From Utricularia gibba (lineage: Eukaryota; Streptophyta; Magnoliopsida; Lamiales; Lentibulariaceae), in the NCBI GenBank assembly GCA_002189035.1, contig CM007992.1, positions 1,116,001 to 1,180,000 on the forward strand: a DNA stretch of 64,000 nucleotides. The letters run 5' to 3'. Under the pieces are notes generated by a model. That model did not search any database. It saw nothing but the letters and a program-made list of their open reading frames with translations, and was not told the origin of the DNA. Positions 11,867 to 22,593 of this stretch are shown here, piece by piece. The position numbers were made by a program, and so were the translations under genes. Positions within the stretch are counted from its first letter, which is position 1; each line of letters starts with the position of its first letter.

Positions 11867-13705
11867 CTACACGAGCAAGACAGCGTTGATGCATCCATCG
11901 TTCTCAGGATTATTGGTGACTTGTGCGTACTTCCCTGCATTTCGGAGGCACCAAAGACAATGGTATGGTAAGCACCTAACAACTCATGTGGATTTCCCTT
12001 GACAAAGACAAGACAAACATACCCCAAACAACTTTTCCGGCCGGCGTGACCAGACCCAGTTCGCTCACATTCACCTGGGCACAGAGAGAAGCAGGATGGT
12101 AAGATGCTATGCAGCGGTTGGCGATCTGGGTATGTAGAGAGGTGTACCTCAATGATTGTGCCCTTTGTTATGACGCCTAGGGAAGTATACATGGGGCCGT
12201 TTGGGTTTTTCTTCACACCAATTATTTCAAGGTTGAAGGTGCATTTCAGTTCAGGGTGAGTGACATGAGCTTTTGTAAAACGCAAACCACTTGGCCGGAT
12301 AAATCGCTCATATTTTGGTGGCTTTCGGGTAAAGCTTGGTCCAACAAAAGTGGCCTTGGTGATCATCCTCTTCCACTGCTTAGCTGAAAATTGGCAATAA
12401 AGTACAAAACTAACGGAGGTCAATACCATTTATGGATTCACACACACACAAAAGATACTTACTTTTCCTTTTGCCAGATCGTATTACTCTAAACATTTCA
12501 TCTTCAGCTACAGGTCTAACCTACAGCATGAAAAAATTCCAGTTACTTTGGCATCCAGAAAGCAGTTTACAAAATCCAGATTAAGAGAAGCAGAAAATGT
12601 GAAACAAATAGCTTCAGAGCATGAGTAAGAGTCATAAGGAAGACACTGGTAAATATAAACCGAGACATCATATGGATAACTGGATGTATCTTATCTTACC
12701 TTTGGAAGTGGAACCTCCCACTTTCCAGCTTTCTCCTTCCGCTTTTGTTTTATAGTATTGCTAAGAACCTATGAATAATTGAAGTGTTTGTTTTAACATT
12801 CTATAAATGGAGACGATATTTTGGTCAGGGAAAAAATATAGGTAGGATCTGTAAGCAGCCAAAAGTGATAGAACCTTTGCTCTTGTAGTCTCATCACGAT
12901 CCAAAAGATAAGCTGGTAGTGCACCATCATGAACATCATCATCAACCTTCCGTCTAGTTGATGATTCCTCATGCATTGCCAACCTGTGAGATACAATGTA
13001 TGAGCTCATGAACTAGTTTTGGACAGTTCAATGAATCACGTCTGCAATATACAGTAGACAACTACACGTAAAACACAGAATAGTAAACGCTCACAGTAAG
13101 TTTAGATCAATAGAAAGAATGCAAATTTAATAGATACATGGGAAAAAAGAGATGAAAGAATCTGGCACGGGTTGACATTCCATGGATATCCATGAATTTG
13201 AGGATGGACACAACCTAATAAGACGGTTTCTAAGTCAAGTTTCATAATGTTCAAAGAAGTAATGATCCCCCAAATGTCTGGCTTAACATGAATTAATCAA
13301 ACCTAGCGGAAAACTAAATCGAAACTAGGCTCACGTTTTCTTCATCAGGGCCTTCTCAGCGTATCTCTTCTTTGCGAACATCTTACCCTTAATACCCAGC
13401 GCCTGCCCACAAAAACGAGGAAAATGAATCACGCACAACCTCCACCATGACCGTGAAAAATAGCAACGATTCTTTAAAGAAAGCTAATATTACATTCTGA
13501 GCAATTCGAGAACGCTTGTGAACTTCACGAGCCTCCTTCTTCCGTTTACGCTCGAAGTGGTCATGGCGATAGCCATGCCTCTTGCGGTGAAGCTCTATGT
13601 AATCACCTTGAGGCTACAGGTACAAATGACAAGTACAATTACAAAACATCATCGCACATCTAAGAAACACTGAAAACGGGATTTAAGAACTAATAAGCAT
13701 ACCAT
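11867..13705 (-). CDS. NSA2: Ribosome biogenesis protein NSA2 homologue
   Basis: Nine exons, in coding order: 13703..13705, 13494..13613, 13335..13402, 12875..12983, 12700..12768, 12463..12520, 12148..12383, 12023..12074, 11867..11934. The sum is 783 nt, 260 residues, the usual length for NSA2. NSA2 is an eS8-related nucleolar factor of pre-60S particles, required for 27S pre-rRNA processing in yeast. It is recognised by [68 protein letters not shown] and a C-terminus ending NAVLLV. The first coding exon holds only the ATG, directly followed by GTATGC, so the start codon and the second codon lie in different exons. The intron after exon 4 begins GTTCTATCA, nearly repeating the first nine bases of exon 5. 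Confidence 0.95.
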
Positions 13706-14046
13706 GATCGGACTGCCGCAGAACTGACAAGGCGAAAACTTTCAAGAGTCGGACGTCGATAAGACGGAAGCAATTACCGGATACAACTCAGGCTTGCCAC
13801 CGCTGCCGCCGCTAACACACCACGGTGGGGTTCCGGGAAACGAATAAACGACGACGAGTTTGATTGGATCAGGGCTCGGTTCCTGTCTTAATTGGGCTGG
13901 CCTCAATTTAATAATAAACACTGTTTTCTTTATAATTAAAAAAATCAAATAAATTCGAATCCCTAATGTCACGTTGAGGTTCGCCATTTTTTTCTCCGAA
14001 GTCGAAAAGCTGAGGTTTTCTCGTCTAGTGTAGTACTCAGTTGTTT
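13706..14046. other. NSA2 upstream region
   Basis: Holds the NSA2 5' leader and promoter on the minus strand. A TGGGCT site II motif is at 13893-13898. Nothing coding is evident. Confidence 0.5.
13893..13898 (+). promoter_or_regulatory. Site II motif upstream of NSA2
   Basis: TGGGCT about 190 bases upstream of the NSA2 start codon. The same motif class is found in the NOC3 promoter, fitting shared growth-linked control of ribosome assembly genes. Function is inferred. Confidence 0.4.
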
Positions 14047-15084
14047 ATGGGTCATCGGAGCCACCGCACAGACGCTGCCTATCGAAGAATGCTTACGGGA
14101 ACAACGGGTTTCCTACTGATGCACAAATCAGTATACTCTGGAGGCTTCCAGTGAAATCCTTGTGTAAGTTCAAATGTGTATCATCAAGGATCTCTACTTT
14201 ATTTTGGCGCACTTGGAGCAATCCTCGAAGACACTGTGTTTACTTTAGGGAGAATGGCCGACGCTTCCGCGGATGTTGGGGTCACGCCGCGGACGCTGCT
14301 TGATGTTAGTTCATTGAATTTTGATGCCTCTGGCAAGAACGCGGATTTTTCATTCTGTGTGGATGCTAGTGTTTTGTGGATACTTCCCACGAAAGGGGAT
14401 CTCATTTGTAATCCATGTACGCAGGTGGTAAAGAAACTCCTGGAGGCCAAGTCAAATGACTGTGTAGAGTATTTGGTTGGGATGGGATATATAAAGGACC
14501 GGGGAGTATGTTTTGTTTCGGTGAATAGTTTGAAGTATCATGGTGCCAGAATTGGATTTGAGCTGCTAAGCTTGAAAGATGAAGAGGATTGTGATTGTGA
14601 GTGGAAATTTATGGATACTCTTTGCCCGTTTATGTTTTTGATTGGGTATTTTTTCTGGATAATGCCTTCTATTTTTTTTAGAAGAACTCATTGTAAGTGC
14701 CAGGGAGCCAGACGAAGTTATTGTGTCTTTTCATCTAAAAGATGAGCAGTTTGGAACTTAAACTCCTAAAGGCCTTTTTAATTCGTTCGGTTCATATTCC
14801 TTGGTGGAATTTGGAGACAACTACGTCTGCTAGATGATGAATCATTCCCTGACGATGGACAAATATGGTTGCTGAAGGATCTCAACAACCATGCATGGGT
14901 TCGCCAACTCAAATCTGATATGAGTGTTTGTCCCTGTGGCACGTTGGGACCAAGCTCTCTTTTGGATCTCTGGGATGAGAAAATATTGATAGATGCCTCC
15001 TTACGGTTAATGTGGAGTAAGCGCGAGCCAATCATAAGAGGTTTTCAACAAGTGATCAACTCATGCCTACGAAAAGAGAGATAG
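14047..15084 (+). pseudogene. Frameshifted F-box/FBA-type gene
   Basis: Pieces of one F-box protein lie in different frames. An F-box-like segment (ILWRLPVKSLCKFKCVS) is at about 14125-14172. A F-box-associated-domain pattern follows one frame over, from 14176 (GDLICNPCTQVVKKL, then YLVGMGYI and FVSVNSLKYHG). Then comes a third frame near 14680-14750 (REPDEVIVSFHLKDEQFG), and a return to the second frame with LLDDESFPDDGQIWLLKD and WVRQLK up to the stop at 15084. FBA proteins normally read as one frame of about 350-400 residues and act as SCF ubiquitin-ligase substrate receptors. At least three frame changes and an in-frame TAA (about 14760) argue for a pseudogene, though some breaks could be homopolymer errors like those in neighbouring genes. 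No intact start-to-stop frame exists. Confidence 0.7.
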
Positions 15085-15435
15085 TCGCAGCTCAGTGAAC
15101 CAATGAACCATTGGGCGTTGATGCACATCAGATTAAGATTATGATTCTTAGCTACCTGGATAATGATATTAGCTACTACGCGCTCCAGTGCATTAACATT
15201 TGGTTTTGAAGTTGACTTCTTCCAATAGTTTTTCATTTCGCAGTGCCTTTGTCGACATCTGCAGTGACAATCTATTCCAGTGCTTATCTGATCCGTTTTC
15301 TTTCTGAAATGCCATCTCTATTTCTACTGTGTTGCTTTCCATGTATTTCACCTGGGGTGTAAATTTCACCCTGTACAGAAACCCCAACCAACATTATGCG
15401 TGAGTTGGATTTGGTTTCATATTTTTTACAGTGTT

Positions 15436-15470
15436 GGTTTGGGTTTGGGTTCGGGTTCGGGTTCGGATTC
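15436..15470 (+). repeat. TTTGGG/TTCGGG hexamer tandem
   Basis: About six tandem hexamers of the form GGTTTG/GGTTCG. It resembles a degenerate telomere-like repeat but lacks the TTTAGGG plant unit. Confidence 0.75.
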
Positions 15471-17103
15471 ATAAATATGAACCAGAATGAACTTTTAAAC
15501 ATAGTAGGCACTTTCAAGTCGTGGCAAGGCTCAAATTGTATGCTGTAAAATACATTTTGGCTGTCAGCCGTCAAAGGTGAGGGCCATGCCGTGGTGCGGT
15601 CCATAGTTTGAACTCACGCACATTTATGAACTTTGTCAGTTTGCCAAATTGTTGATGTTTGAAACTTTTCTTCACATTGGTGCTTCATCCTATTGTATGG
15701 TTGCTACTCATCATCTTTATTGATCACAAATTTTGTGGGTCAGGTGTGCTGAAGCAGTTTAGATTTTACATGATTTGGGCATGCTATATGATCCACAAAC
15801 GTCCACAAATGTTGAGAGAAGGGAGTGCCAGAGGAGCATTTAAGAGTATATTCCTTTTTCCCTGATGTGGGAGAGGTTAGTAGTTGTCATTACTTCGCTT
15901 CTTACAATGCGCATGTGGCACTCTTACAGAATTTGCGTGTGTAATAAGTGTTACTTTTTCCATTAGTTGACTATAGAAGACCTGAGGAGAAGGAATCTTT
16001 TTGTTCACGTGGATCCGCATTGGAAATGATGCGTTTATTTTCAAAAAGAAACTTTATCTTCTTTTACTTAGTCTCACTTTTTTTCCATCTTCCTTCCATT
16101 GGCACGTAGTTGCTAGAATTCCACGTAGCAAATAGATGTAGACATATTTATTTGAGTTTTGAAAGGTATTCACGGATATGTTTGATTCTATTACTTTCAA
16201 AATTTGTTTCTAATAGAATAGAAGTTGAGAGCTTCCATCTTCTTATTTTTGAAGTAGAAGTCATTCACGTTTAATAACAAAACTATTTTTGAGAAGTAAA
16301 ATTTAGTTTCAAATAAATCCTATCACTCATCCCTTCCCCTCCTCCCCTATTTCTCTTATCATCGACATGAGTTGCCCTCTCTCCTCGTAGTTGCTTCCTG
16401 CGTAAAATAATCACTCCTGTCAGCTTTAATCCTTGGAACAGCAAAACTTTGTTATATTTTTTACTCTTTGTGCCAGACCCAACACCAGAAGTCCTACTTT
16501 TTAGCAAGTACATGAGAACTTAAGGAAACTCCAGCAATGTTAGATATTGGCTAAGGATGAACATGAAACGTGTATATTTTGTTGATCCAGTTGTAACTCT
16601 ACCATGCTATTGCTAATTGCACAGGTCTTATTTGGTGGTTTTCGTGGAAATCGAGATGAGGCTGGACCACTGGTGACAGCAAAATTTCTCCATGTGAGAA
16701 TGATGAAGAAGTCGGATATGTTTATTTATTCGTTGGTAGCTTCTGAGAAGCAGACTTGAGGAGCCTGTGGACCATCTGATGTTTGGGTTTTCTTTGGCTC
16801 CCATGCACTTTCCAAGCATAATGCTTATCTTCGCCTTTATGTCCCCTTCCAATGAAAAAACAGAGAGGGTAGGTATTCTTTCCTTGCTCTGTAATGTAAG
16901 CTGATGAGTTTGCTCTCAACATCTGGTTTAACGAGCTTGTCTTTCTCCCATCTTCATCACTTCTGCTTTGTGTGTTGGTGGAAGTGGTCTCTTTTAGCCT
17001 TTCTTTTGTCCTTTTGTGTTACTCATGCCGTGGGGCATCATGACTGGTGGGGAAGTGTAGAGCTTGAATTATTCCTGATTTTGGCTGTTTGTGGACGTTG
17101 GTA

Positions 17104-17120
17104 GGGGGGGACGCCCCCCA
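17104..17120. repeat. G7/C6 palindrome
   Basis: Seven G, a short ACG centre and six C form a perfect GC hairpin, unusual in this AT-rich context. Confidence 0.8.
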
Positions 17121-17260
17121 CGTGACCGCATGTGCCAAGGATTTGTTTGTCTTTATCTGACTGTTGTTTTTAGTTTATAAATGGTTAGAAATTGTAATAT
17201 TTAAATGCCTGTGTTAAAATCTCTGTCTTAAATCAATAAAAAAACCATGAATCATGTGAA

Positions 17261-20200
17261 TAGTTGGTGCAGAGTTTGAAGGGTTCAATGATAGTTTAAA
17301 TTATAGTTGAATTGTGATTATTTTTTTTATATTTTAAATTGATTCGAATTTAAAATAGTCTTGAACAGTTTATAATTTAAAATGATTCAATCAATTTTTA
17401 AAATAATGGTTAAACCCTAAAATTTTGGGAAACACAAGTCCCCACCTCAAATTTTCATTATTGGCGTTCAGGTTTCAAATCCTAAAAATGATCATCTTCA
17501 ATTTTTTTTGCATATAATAAAAAAAATTGACATTGAAGTTGACATTTTTTTCTATAGTGCAAGGATAGTGACAATATACTGTTTCATGGACTCTGCTTTG
17601 ACTACATATCTCAAGAATTGAGTATTGGCTTCTGAGAATCAGGTAAGTGGACACAACCTCAATGTGGTTGTAATAAGGAATCAAAATTTTAAACAAATAA
17701 AGAAATTACAAAATGAAAAAAATATATATTTGCTTTGACTACCCTAATCACACTATTCTATTCATTTTTTGGATGTATGTGGAAAAAAATTTAAGTAATT
17801 ATCTTAAAAAAACTCGAATGTTTAATATTTTCATAAAATTAGTCTCTACTTTTTTAACGTAAATTATGTATTTTATCTTCATTAATAAAATCAATCACCT
17901 AGATGTTTTACATATTGAACATAATTCGTTTTTAAAACTTTGACATATCGAATATAATTAGTGTTCAAATTTATATATTTTAGATGTGTTTTGTTTCTTA
18001 CTATTTAAACAAAGTTCATAATAATTAAGAAATCATTTAATCAAACTTTTTAAATAGTGTCAATTATTTCAAACAATTAAATATATACTTATTAAATTAT
18101 TAAAATCAATTTTTTCAATAGTATAAATTAGCTTTATCGTTATTTGAAATAGTATAAATTAATGACACCAACACAGAAAAGCCAAAATCCAAGTAAAGAC
18201 GATGGTTTGGGAGTTCGTTCAGTGCACTTGGACACGACGGTGGCTACGCAAAATTTGTCGCATCATCGTCATCATTATTATTGCCTACCAACGACCAAGT
18301 GGTGCTTCATTGCTTGCTCTTCAATAATGTAATGTAATGGAATGGAATATTATTGTATATGAATAATTTGTACAGTGGAAAATCTCTTTTGTCCTCTCAT
18401 ATGTGCTTCTTGTTTTTCCCACTTTTTGCCACATCAAAGAAAATGGCAACATGGTCGTCTGAGGGGAACTTATAAATTTAAACGACTTCTGATATGTGTA
18501 TGAAACAATTGATTAATTTTGGTATAATTTTTGTAAGGTCAAAGGCTTAGTGATGATATTTCATATTAGTTATGGATAGAAGGGATAACGTGCTTAAATT
18601 TATAAATTATCCTAATATTACATAAAGCTTTTTTCTTGAAAAAAGATAACGTAAATTGTAAGAATCGAATGTATAAATTGAATAATATTGTATAAGTACG
18701 AGGATGAGTTGTGATAATTTGTTTGTCTTAGTGATTAAAAAATAAAAGACATTGATTAGATTTTGTAAATTATCTATCTTGATTATTCTTTTTGCATCTA
18801 TATTTGATTTTTTACCACAAAAGAAAATGATGATATGATCGTCTTAGAGAAGCTTACAAATTTAAATGTCTTATGATATGTGTGTGAAAAAATTGATTAA
18901 TTTTGGAATATTTTTTTTCTTAATAACTGAAAAAAATGATGGTGATTAGATTATTGTAAATTATTTATTTTGAGTAAATTTTTATCTATCTTTGATTCTT
19001 TGACACATCAAATAAAATATGTCAGTTTCATAGGAACTTACAAATTTAAACAATTTTTGATGTGTATGAAAAAATTGATTAATTTCGATTACATTCGTAT
19101 GATTCATCATAAATAACATTTTTTCCTATGTGTAATGTTGCAATGTTATGTGGTTACTAAATTTTATTAAAGTTCTCTATACCAACAATTTTATTACATG
19201 ATTGTACATTTTGACCATCCTATTTTATACTTTCTCATTATTTGGACTAGTACCTTCCCATGTGGTAACTCATTAATCTAAACATACTTAATTTTCCATT
19301 AAGAAATTTCCATCATGTTCAAAAAAAATAAAAAGATTCCATGCAAAATTTTCACATTAGGGCATCTTTATCTATTTTTGGAAATCTCTAAATCCACATC
19401 AGATTATTAATTTTCATGAAATCCGATAAATGACTTTCTATATTTCCTCACATCCATTTTTGAAAACTAGTTTAATATAAATATTTAAAAAAATAAAAAA
19501 ATAGTTTTACTTTAACTACAAGTATTAAAAACTTAAAAATATTACATATAACATAAATTGAAATAACTAGAAATAACAAACATACACAATGTTCAATTAC
19601 GCCAACATTTTCGAAAATAGCTAAAAATGTACTAATTTTATTTCATCTTGTTTTTTTACATTTTATCCTTCTTTGGACATTAACAACATTTGTGCATCCT
19701 TAGAAACTCGAAATCCTTGCACCCTTTCTATGATATTATCCATTTCGCATACAAATTATCCAAAAATAATATCATATTTACCACTCTCTTGTGACACACA
19801 ATGTTCATCTAATCACTCATTTTTTTGTAATAATAAAAATAATCAGTCTCCCCCTCTTTATTATTCAGACAAAAGTACAGTAGCCACATCCCTAACAATA
19901 AATAATTATTAGAAAAAACAACTAGGACCTATTGCCCTCTTCCATCCAATGTCAACCAAACAGAAGATCACCACCCCCTAAGGTAGCTTTATTTCATATA
20001 TTGCTTTTTGTTTTTTTTTCATTCAAAAAAGAAAATTTTTAGAAAATCAAGTCTTGTTTTTTTTTTCTTTCAATAAAGAACTTGGAAAGTTGGTGGTAGG
20101 TCCAAATTTGGCAAAGCAAATGTCATAAAAATGATAGATTGAACTTGTACTTAGATTGGATGATTTTTTGAATTTAATTCAATAATTTTTGAAAAAAAAT

Positions 20201-20720
20201 AATTTTTTTTGAAAATTCAAAATCTTAGATTTACACCCTTATTTTCATTTTTCATACTATTTTATATTTTATGATATAAATATAATTACTAATTAATGAG
20301 ACTGAAAAATAGATTGAATTCGTTTTTAAAATACTAATTATACCATATGGGATTTATTTCGAATATAAAAAATAATATAATGTTCTTTAAGAAAATAAAT
20401 AAAGTTAGATATAATTATCCAAATATCTTCTGTGTTAATTATTTGAAAAAAAAATGATGTAATCCATTTGTAAACAAAAACATTAGGAAGGCAGAGTGTA
20501 AAAATAAATATGATATTGTAATAATATAATAAGTTTTATCATTTTCTCATCATTTGATATTTTTTTAATTTTTAATTAAATATTTAATTGATAATAATTT
20601 TTTAAAAAAAAGAAAAGAAAAAGAAAATTACACACTCATACGCACATCCTGATTGATGTAAAAGTCGTAGGCTATGGAATGGTTCACCATCCTCAGTTCC
20701 GTTCAAACTTCTCTGTCTGT
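17261..20720. other. AT-rich intergenic DNA upstream of the NAC gene
   Basis: No coding signal. Includes three diverged copies of a repeat between 18410 and 19090 and long A/T runs. Confidence 0.6.
18410..19090 (+). repeat. Three diverged copies of a roughly 120-bp repeat
   Basis: Related blocks lie at about 18410-18530, 18780-18915 and 18960-19090. Each carries, in order, a CACATCAAA- or CACAAAAGA-like segment, TCGTCT or a variant, a TTACAAATTTAAA-like segment, GATGTGTATGAAA-like bases and ATTGATTAATTT. Spacing is irregular, so this is an old, partly scrambled local duplication. Confidence 0.7.
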
Positions 20721-20728
20721 TATATATA
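20721..20728 (+). promoter_or_regulatory. TATA box of the NAC gene
   Basis: TATATATA lies 85 bases upstream of the NAC ATG, leaving room for a leader of about 50 bases. Confidence 0.6.
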
Positions 20729-20812
20729 CGAGAAGCTATTTACAGCGCAGCCACTTGGAGTTCTCATCCTCCTCTTCCTTCTTCACCTTTCAGAGCCGAA
20801 AGGGATTCTAAA

Positions 20813-22593
20813 ATGAGCAGCTTAAGCGATGTGGAAGCGAATCTTCCACCAGGGTTCAGGTTCCATCCTCGTGACGAAGAGTTGATTTGCGATTATCTGA
20901 TGAGTTGGGTTTCCGGCGTCGGCCACCACTTTCCGATGATTAGTAAAGTGGAGCTCAATAAGTGCGAACCTTGGGAAATTCCTGGTAAACATCCAATGTT
21001 CAAAGTTGTTTGCTTTTTGTTGTTTTTTTGTTTTCAAGAAGAAGATACTGTTTTGTCTGTAAGGTTGTTGATGAATTGCGTGAGAGAAGTTGACCGGTGA
21101 TTTCTACAATCGTTTCTGATGTTAATTCTTTCTGGGCTCTCTACTGATCATTCCCTAAGTCCACTCGCAGCTGTTTTTGTTGATTGAAGGAGAAAATTAG
21201 GCATGTAGATAAGATGAAAGAGAAGAAAAGTTCCAGTAAACGAAATATGAATACGAGGATTTTGCTTTTCCAACCTTCCTAAAAAAGCGATTCTTGATCT
21301 CTGCTTTATTTCCAACCACCATCTGTAGGTCCTTTGTTTTCTTCAGGGGATCTGAGTTGAGGAATTTTTGTCTCAGCTTCATCGTTGGCTTTGCTTTTCA
21401 GAACTTATTCCTCGTTTAGTAGCCCTGATCCCTCATTCTAAAACAAATGAATTGTACCTGACCTTTGATTTTTTCTTTTCTTTTTTTATGTAGAAACTGC
21501 ATGTGTTGGAGGCAAAGACTGGTACTTTTACTGTTTAAGGGACAGGAAATATGCCACCGGTGTGAGAACCAACCGTGCCACCATGTCCGGTTATTGGAAG
21601 GCTACCGGAAAAGATCGACCGATTTCTCGGAAAGGAATTCAAGTTGGTATGCGGAAGACTCTTGTTTTCTATCAGGGCAGAGCTCCCAAAGGCAGAAAAA
21701 CCGATTGGGTGATGCATGAATTCCGACTGGAAGAAGGACCACTAGGCCCCGGTGTGAATCCAGCTGAGCCTACTGCCAAGGTAAATCCTTATCCTTTTTA
21801 ACACTCATCAGTAGCCTGATCTTCCCTTTTAACTGCAACCAATCCATTTTTTTCTATTCCCCTAGTTTTAGAGTCTACTTTTGAAGCAGTCCATGATTTT
21901 GATTGGGTAGTGTCTTTCTTCCTTCCATGTAAGAAACACTGAAAGAGGCTGTTTACAAAAATGCCAAGGAGCTTGGGAGGATCTGTGAAACTTTCCTAGC
22001 GTTGATTATTGCTGTCCCTTTTTGTTGTATTTAGTGAGTCGCGACAAACTCTCTGTCCTTTCTGCCATTTGAGTTGCAATTTTATTCAATTCCAAGTACA
22101 GCTGCATATGATAGCCATATTCATTGCAGGAGGACTGGGTCCTATGCAGAGTATTCAAGAAAAGGTCAGACATCTCAAGCAAGCAACAGCCCCCGTCGAC
22201 GACTTGCCATCCCCATCATCATCGACGGATCACTACGCCGCCCTCCATCACCGCACCGCCGCGGGTCACCACCGTGAGCAAGTGCCCTGCTTCTCCATTC
22301 TCACACCCTCACAACCCAACCCCGGTTTCTCCCCTTTCACTGCTCAGCCACTCAGCCAACCTGACGCGGCGAAGTTCCTGCCGCACTTCGGTGCCTACAC
22401 GGCGTCGTCTGCTCTGTCTTCCGATGATCCAGCGCCCTGCAACATATGGGAGATCAGAAGTGTGTTTAACCATTACGCTAAAAGGGAAGCCTCCTTGGAT
22501 CATCACGGCGCCGGAATCTATGAATCTGGAGAAGGAAGCTGCGACAGTTATCTCTCCGAAGCTGATCTTTCTTCCATGTGGAACCAGTACTAG
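20813..22593 (+). CDS. NAC transcription factor, NAC1 (ANAC021/022) type, with an apparent 1-base frameshift
   Basis: Exons 20813..20984, 21494..21780 and 22130..22593. Exons 1-2 and the start of exon 3 encode a full NAC domain: [19 protein letters not shown] (A), [12 protein letters not shown] (B), [18 protein letters not shown] (C), [15 protein letters not shown] and [18 protein letters not shown] (D), then [11 protein letters not shown] (E). NAC1-type factors bind DNA in the nucleus and act in lateral root and organ boundary development. After residue ~173 the frame written here gives a low-complexity tail ending at 22618, while the next frame gives an ordinary NAC C-terminus (VPCFS, then [12 protein letters not shown], stop 22593). 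The switch maps to a five-C run at 22190-22194; one more C would join them into about 307 residues. The VPCFS codons also form a miR164 site, which supports the second frame as the real one. Confidence 0.92.
22277..22297 (+). promoter_or_regulatory. miR164 target site in the NAC mRNA
   Basis: The 21-base site contains GTGCCCTGCTTCTCCA, complementary to the miR164 5' end. Against a perfect complement I count two mismatches, both at the 5' end of the target (miRNA 3' end). Position and coding sense (EQVPCFS) match the known miR164 sites of NAC1/CUC-type genes, where cleavage limits transcript levels. Confidence 0.88.

Larger units (their letters stand above)
15085..17260. other. Unassigned moderate-GC region
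   Basis: Less AT-rich than true intergenic DNA here, with short open frames but no recognisable domain. It includes a TTTGGG/TTCGGG hexamer run (15436-15470), a G7-ACG-C6 palindrome (17104-17120) and an AATAAA poly(A)-like signal near 17236. It may be the 3' part of a transcript from the broken F-box locus or a non-coding RNA. Confidence 0.3.

Noticed and set aside
15436-15470. Interstitial telomere repeat
   Set aside because: Units are TTTGGG/TTCGGG, six bases, not the TTTAGGG heptamer.
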